A stretch of 19,090 nt of DNA from JBDHZK01 sp039811865 (GTDB lineage: Bacteria > Actinomycetota > Actinomycetes > Propionibacteriales > Propionibacteriaceae), in NCBI GenBank assembly GCA_039811865.1, contig JBDHZK010000039.1, positions 1 to 19,090 of the forward strand, given 5' to 3'. Within the stretch, counting starts at the first letter, position 1. Each line of letters starts with the position of its first letter. Below are positions 16,073 to 19,090 of this stretch, in pieces. The notes beneath the pieces are model-generated. The model was not told the DNA's origin and did not search any database. It worked only from the letters and a program-made list of their open reading frames with translations. Position numbers and translations under genes: made by a program.

Positions 16073-17077
16073 CTAGCCTGCGAGGAGACCGGCCGCGCGC
16101 AACCAGGCCACGGAGTCGGTGACCGTCTCGGCGAAGGGTCTGGGAGACACTCCCAGCTCCGCGGACGTCCGCGACGACGCGTAGCCGTAGCGCGCGTCCG
16201 AGAGCAGGATGCGGACGGCATCGGCGCTGGCGGCCGCCGGGCGTCCCGTGATCTTGGCGATCCGCTCCATCGCTACCGCGGCGGCCAAGGTGACTCTTGG
16301 GGGCAGCGGTACCGGCGCCCGGCTCCCCACCTGGGCCGCGATCGCCGCGCCGACCGCGGGCATGGACATCGCAGGTCCGGCGACCAGATAGCGCCGGCCG
16401 GACTCCCCGTCGTCCAGGGCGGCGACGCAAGCCAGCGCCACGTCCCGGGTGTCGGTGGGATGCAGAACGACGTTCGGCAGCCCCGGCAGCGCGGCCTTGG
16501 CGATGTCTCGGATCAGCTGACCCGCCGACGACGGCGCGGCGTCGTACGGCCCGATCAGCCACGCCGGCAGGATCATCGGAACGCGTGGCCCGTCCCCGCG
16601 GGCGACGTGCGCGGCGACAACCGCCTCGGCGGCGATCTTGCTGGCCGAGTACGGCGTGATCGCCGCCGACCGCCACGGTGCGGTTTCGTCCAGGACGGCG
16701 CGTCGGCCGTCCGCGCTGCCCAGGGCGGTGTTGGAGCCGATCTGGACGACCGTGGCCACGCCGTGTCGGGTGGCCGCCGCCAAGAGGTCCGCAACGGCGA
16801 TCACGTTGGTCCGGTACAGCGGCTCGGCACTCGCACCTGGGCGAAGCAGATCGCGCAGGTAGGCCGCACAGTTCACGACGGCGTCCACGCCCGGGAGCGC
16901 TCGGTCCCACACCGCCTTCTCGGTGACGTCGGCGACGACGAGCTCGACGTCGCCGAGTAGCGCGCGTCCCCGCTCGGCGTCGCGCACCAGCACCACCGGA
17001 TCTCGCCCGGTGCTGCGCAGCGCCGTCACGACGGCGGCGCCGAGCAGGCCGGTCCCACCCGTTACCAAAGTCCTCAT
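16073..17077 (-). CDS. NAD(P)-dependent epimerase/dehydratase family protein (extended SDR)
   Basis: The 334-residue protein is an extended short-chain dehydrogenase: the nucleotide-binding motif TGGTGLLG (6-13), an acidic DV segment at 50-51 after the second strand, NCAAYL (69-74), and the catalytic YSASK (Tyr143, Lys147) with QIGSN (112-116) as the serine-bearing strand. The C-terminal half has the PAWLIGPYD segment typical of NAD-dependent sugar epimerases, dihydroflavonol-reductase-like and 3-beta-hydroxysteroid-dehydrogenase-like enzymes, so the substrate is open. The ATG at 17077 has GGAGG four bases upstream. The frame extends to 17104 without a better signal. It is separated by 233 bases from the oxidoreductase operon, so it may be co-regulated, but this is unproven. 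Confidence 0.87.
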   Translation of the reverse strand: MRTLVTGGTGLLGAAVVTALRSTGRDPVVLVRDAERGRALLGDVELVVADVTEKAVWDRALPGVDAVVNCAAYLRDLLRPGASAEPLYRTNVIAVADLLAAATRHGVATVVQIGSNTALGSADGRRAVLDETAPWRSAAITPYSASKIAAEAVVAAHVARGDGPRVPMILPAWLIGPYDAAPSSAGQLIRDIAKAALPGLPNVVLHPTDTRDVALACVAALDDGESGRRYLVAGPAMSMPAVGAAIAAQVGSRAPVPLPPRVTLAAAVAMERIAKITGRPAAASADAVRILLSDARYGYASSRTSAELGVSPRPFAETVTDSVAWLRAAGLLAG

Positions 17078-17165
17078 GTTGCCTCCGCTGGTCAGCCCGC
17101 CCAACTATGGCGTGGCGGCGGGCCGTGCGACGCTGGATGTCGAACCGATGAGCGGGAGGGGCCCC
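17078..17165. promoter_or_regulatory. Divergent promoter region, epimerase and lipoprotein genes
   Basis: This 88-base gap separates genes reading away from each other and must carry both promoters. GGAGG (17082-17086, minus strand) serves the epimerase gene and GGGAGGGG (17154-17161, plus strand) the lipoprotein gene. I cannot pick out convincing -35 or -10 boxes. Confidence 0.45.
17154..17161 (+). promoter_or_regulatory. Ribosome-binding site that sets the lipoprotein start
   Basis: GGGAGGGG lies four bases before the ATG at 17166. It favours this codon over the in-frame ATG at 17148, and the chosen start gives a textbook lipoprotein signal peptide. Confidence 0.75.
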
Positions 17166-18095
17166 ATGAATCGAGGCGGACGCGCGCTGGCGGCACTCCT
17201 GCTGGCCGCGCTGACCGCCTGCGCGCCGCCCCCCGGGTCGGGCACCTCGCCCTCTCCGGCGCCGAACTCGGCGTCCTCAGCCTCGCCCGAGGCCACCCCG
17301 GCGAGCACGATCGGCAGTTCGCCCGCCCACCCCACGCGGTCCGGCACCGCGCCGCGGACCTCGACACCGCACGACGCGGAGCTGCGGGCATCCTTCGCGC
17401 GGCTGGAGGCCGGCCTCGGCGCGCGTGTGGGGTTGGCATACGCCCAGGTCGGCTCGCACGAAGTGGCAGCGTTGGGTTCGCTGCGGACCGGGGTCGCCTG
17501 GTCGACCGCGAAGGTACCGGTTTCCCTGGCCGTGCTGGCGGACGACCCCACCCCGAGTCCGGGCACCCGTGAACTCATCCGGCGGGCCCTGCGCGAGTCG
17601 GACAACGCCGCCGCCGAAGCGCTGTTCTCGCGCCTTGGGACGTCCGGCGTGGCGGCGGCGAAGACGACGGCGATCCTGCGCTCGGCCGGGGTGGCCGCGG
17701 TCGTCCCGGCCAAGCGGCTGCGCGCGGGCTTCACCATCCCCGGCCAGATGCAGTGGTCGCTGGCCGAGCAGGCGGAGTTCGCCGCGCGGTTGGGCTGCCT
17801 CGATCAGACCGGCGTCGTGGCCGACGATCTGGCGCACATCGCCGCCTCGCAATCTTGGGGTCTGGGTCGCCTCCCGGCCGCTCGATTCAAGGGCGGTTGG
17901 GGACCAGACGGTGACGGCTACCTCGTCCGGCAACTGGGCGTGGTCGTCCTGGACGGCGGACCGATAGCGATCGCCATCATCGCCAGAGCTGGGGACGGCT
18001 CGTTCGACTCGGGGGTCGCCGCAGTCAACCGAGTCGCCGACTGGGCCAAGGACAACGTCGGCGGACGCCCCGTGGCGGCCTGCCCGTTGCGCTGA
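17166..18095 (+). CDS. Lipoprotein with class A beta-lactamase-like fold
   Basis: The 309-residue protein begins with a short lipoprotein signal peptide: basic MNRGGR, a hydrophobic core, and the lipobox LTAC with lipidated Cys19. A Ser/Pro/Thr-rich linker (20-68) follows, then a globular domain with STAK (Ser113, Lys116), SDN (145-147) and KGG (242-244), spaced as in class A serine beta-lactamase-like proteins. I see no ExxLN omega-loop glutamate, and the third motif has Gly instead of Thr, so efficient beta-lactam hydrolysis is doubtful. A cell-wall carboxypeptidase, esterase or non-catalytic penicillin-binding role is more likely. Two late Cys (211 and 306) could form a disulfide. It sits outside the membrane and diverges from the epimerase gene. 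Confidence 0.85.
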   Translation: MNRGGRALAALLLAALTACAPPPGSGTSPSPAPNSASSASPEATPASTIGSSPAHPTRSGTAPRTSTPHDAELRASFARLEAGLGARVGLAYAQVGSHEVAALGSLRTGVAWSTAKVPVSLAVLADDPTPSPGTRELIRRALRESDNAAAEALFSRLGTSGVAAAKTTAILRSAGVAAVVPAKRLRAGFTIPGQMQWSLAEQAEFAARLGCLDQTGVVADDLAHIAASQSWGLGRLPAARFKGGWGPDGDGYLVRQLGVVVLDGGPIAIAIIARAGDGSFDSGVAAVNRVADWAKDNVGGRPVAACPLR

Positions 18096-18098
18096 GCG

Positions 18099-18138
18099 GC
18101 TCGGTGATCGACGCAACAGCGCACGAGTTGAACCGAGC
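18099..18138 (+). repeat. 7-bp inverted repeat in the lipoprotein-phosphodiesterase gap
   Basis: GCTCGGT (18099-18105) and ACCGAGC (18132-18138) are perfect complements with a 26-base loop. They begin three bases after the lipoprotein stop codon. The loop is long and there is no T-run, so termination is only a possibility. Confidence 0.35.
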
Positions 18139-18169
18139 AGGAAGGTCCTCAAGCGTGGAAGATGCCTGC

Positions 18170-19036
18170 ATGCCACGCCTTTCGGAGTACCCACGGCCAA
18201 GTCACACGCTGATCCAGCTCAGCGACACGCACTTCCTCGCCCACGACCACCCCGACCGCGAGCGACCCGAGCGCCGGTTGGGCGACGTCCTGGCCGCCGT
18301 GGAGGCCAGCGGTGTGCGACCGAGCGCCGTCCTGGTGACCGGCGATCTCACCGATACCGGCGACCCGGACGCCTACGTCCGGCTGCGGGCCGCGGTGGAG
18401 CCGGTCGCCGCCCGGATGGGCGCATCGCTGCTTTGGGTGATCGGCAATCACGACGACCGCGGCGCGATGCGGCGCGAACTGCTGGACGCTCCGGGTGCGG
18501 CACCGGTCGACTACGTCGTGGACCTCGACGGGCTGAGGGTGGTCGTCCTCGACTCGACCATCCCCGCCTTTCATGGCGGGGCGGTGACGCCCGACCAGTT
18601 GGGGTGGCTGGCTGAGGTGTTGGCTGTGCCGGCTCCGGCGGGGACGATCCTGGCGATGCATCATCCGCCGATCCCGCCGTTGCCGGACATCGCCGCAGCC
18701 TACGAACTCGCCGATCAGGCCGCCCTCGCTGGCGTTCTACGCGGTACCGACGTCCGGCTGATCCTCGCCGGGCACCTGCACCTGGTCGTGGCCGCGACCT
18801 TCGCGGGCATCCCCGTGACGACGGCTACTTCGACGAGCCACTGCGTCGACCTGCGAGCACCGCTGGAGACCTGCCGCATCGTCGACGGCATGCAGGGGTA
18901 CGGCCTCGTGAAGGTCTATCCCGGCACGGTCGTCCATGCGCACGTGCCGGTCGGTGGGTACCCGCTCCATCACAACGTGGACGCTGCTGCGACGACCGCC
19001 GAACTTGCTGCTTACAAGGTCACCCTTCGGGCCTGA
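18170..19036 (+). CDS. cpdA: Class III cyclic-nucleotide phosphodiesterase-like metallophosphoesterase (CpdA/Rv0805 type)
   Basis: The 288-residue protein has the two-metal phosphoesterase motifs in order: SDTH (Asp19, His21), GDLTDTG (Asp59), GNHDD (Asn93, His94), HHPP (His164) and GHLH (His202, His204). From memory it aligns with M. tuberculosis Rv0805 over nearly its length, including MPRLSEYPRP at the start, TPAP/VPAP before the HHPPIP segment and RGTDVR.ILAGHLH. This alignment fixes the start at 18170. A GTG at 18155 after AGGAAGG is a rival, adding five residues. Rv0805 cleaves 2',3'- and, weakly, 3',5'-cyclic nucleotides and binds the envelope; the C-terminal tail here is shorter than in Rv0805. 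It probably stands alone or follows the lipoprotein gene by 74 bases. Confidence 0.9.
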   Translation: MPRLSEYPRPSHTLIQLSDTHFLAHDHPDRERPERRLGDVLAAVEASGVRPSAVLVTGDLTDTGDPDAYVRLRAAVEPVAARMGASLLWVIGNHDDRGAMRRELLDAPGAAPVDYVVDLDGLRVVVLDSTIPAFHGGAVTPDQLGWLAEVLAVPAPAGTILAMHHPPIPPLPDIAAAYELADQAALAGVLRGTDVRLILAGHLHLVVAATFAGIPVTTATSTSHCVDLRAPLETCRIVDGMQGYGLVKVYPGTVVHAHVPVGGYPLHHNVDAAATTAELAAYKVTLRA

Positions 19037-19062
19037 CCGCGAACCAGCGCAGAGAGCGTGTT

Positions 19063-19090
19063 GATTTGGGCCGGTTAAGCGGCCCAAATC
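19063..19090. terminator. Perfect 11-bp hairpin at the window end
   Basis: GATTTGGGCCG (19063-19073) and CGGCCCAAATC (19080-19090) are perfect complements around the 6-base loop GTTAAG. It lies 26 bases after the phosphodiesterase stop. This is the strongest terminator-like stem in the window. The bases after 19090 are not visible, so a T-run or a longer repeat cannot be checked. Confidence 0.65.

Noticed and set aside
14436..16076. A 546-codon plus-strand open frame opposite the FAD oxidoreductase gene
   Set aside because: The minus strand here encodes a convincing flavoenzyme with strong ribosome-binding site; the plus frame is a codon-bias shadow.

Overview
The window is high-GC DNA with short intergenic gaps, GTG starts alongside ATG, many ATGA or TGATG stop/start overlaps, and no sign of recent foreign DNA. 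Gene content and order point to the chromosome of an actinomycete (Actinomycetota). The order dacB - DUF2342-type zinc protease - tilS - hpt - ftsH - folE - folP - folB - folK - DUF3180 is a known actinobacterial arrangement, and the FtsH zinc motif is the HEGGH form I recall from Mycobacterium. A member of Propionibacteriales is my best guess, but this is inference.

Layout. Bases 1-738 (+) hold the 3' end of a complex I NuoD-like gene. It meets a long minus-strand block in a 195-base convergent gap that carries a hairpin and a 15-base tandem repeat. Bases 934-10616 (-) are one tightly packed housekeeping block. Read in its own direction it contains a PBP4-type carboxypeptidase, a zinc protease, TilS, hypoxanthine phosphoribosyltransferase, FtsH, the four pterin/folate enzymes FolE-FolP-FolB-FolK, a DUF3180 membrane protein and a membrane-anchored coiled-coil protein. 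The block joins cell-wall trimming, tRNA decoding, purine salvage, membrane proteolysis and GTP-to-folate synthesis.

Divergently from dacB run ppa (soluble pyrophosphatase) and a SixA-like histidine phosphatase (+). Next is a minus-strand zinc-ribbon protein with one membrane helix and a Cys-containing outer domain. A three-gene minus-strand operon (12830-15839) then encodes a PCMH-type FAD oxidoreductase, an alpha/beta hydrolase whose nucleophile-elbow position is Cys rather than Ser, and an SRPBCC/START-like protein. All three overlap by 1-4 bases. A direct repeat lies upstream of it. This operon is the least explained part of the window and the best candidate for an uncharacterised small-molecule or lipid pathway. 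Upstream on the same strand is an NAD(P)-dependent epimerase/dehydratase-like gene. Divergent from that gene are a lipoprotein with a class-A-beta-lactamase-like fold signature and a CpdA/Rv0805-like metallophosphoesterase (+). The window ends in a perfect 11-bp hairpin.

I found no CRISPR array, transposase, integrase, rRNA or intact tRNA, and no gene-free stretch over 300 bases. Most of the window is ordinary core genome.
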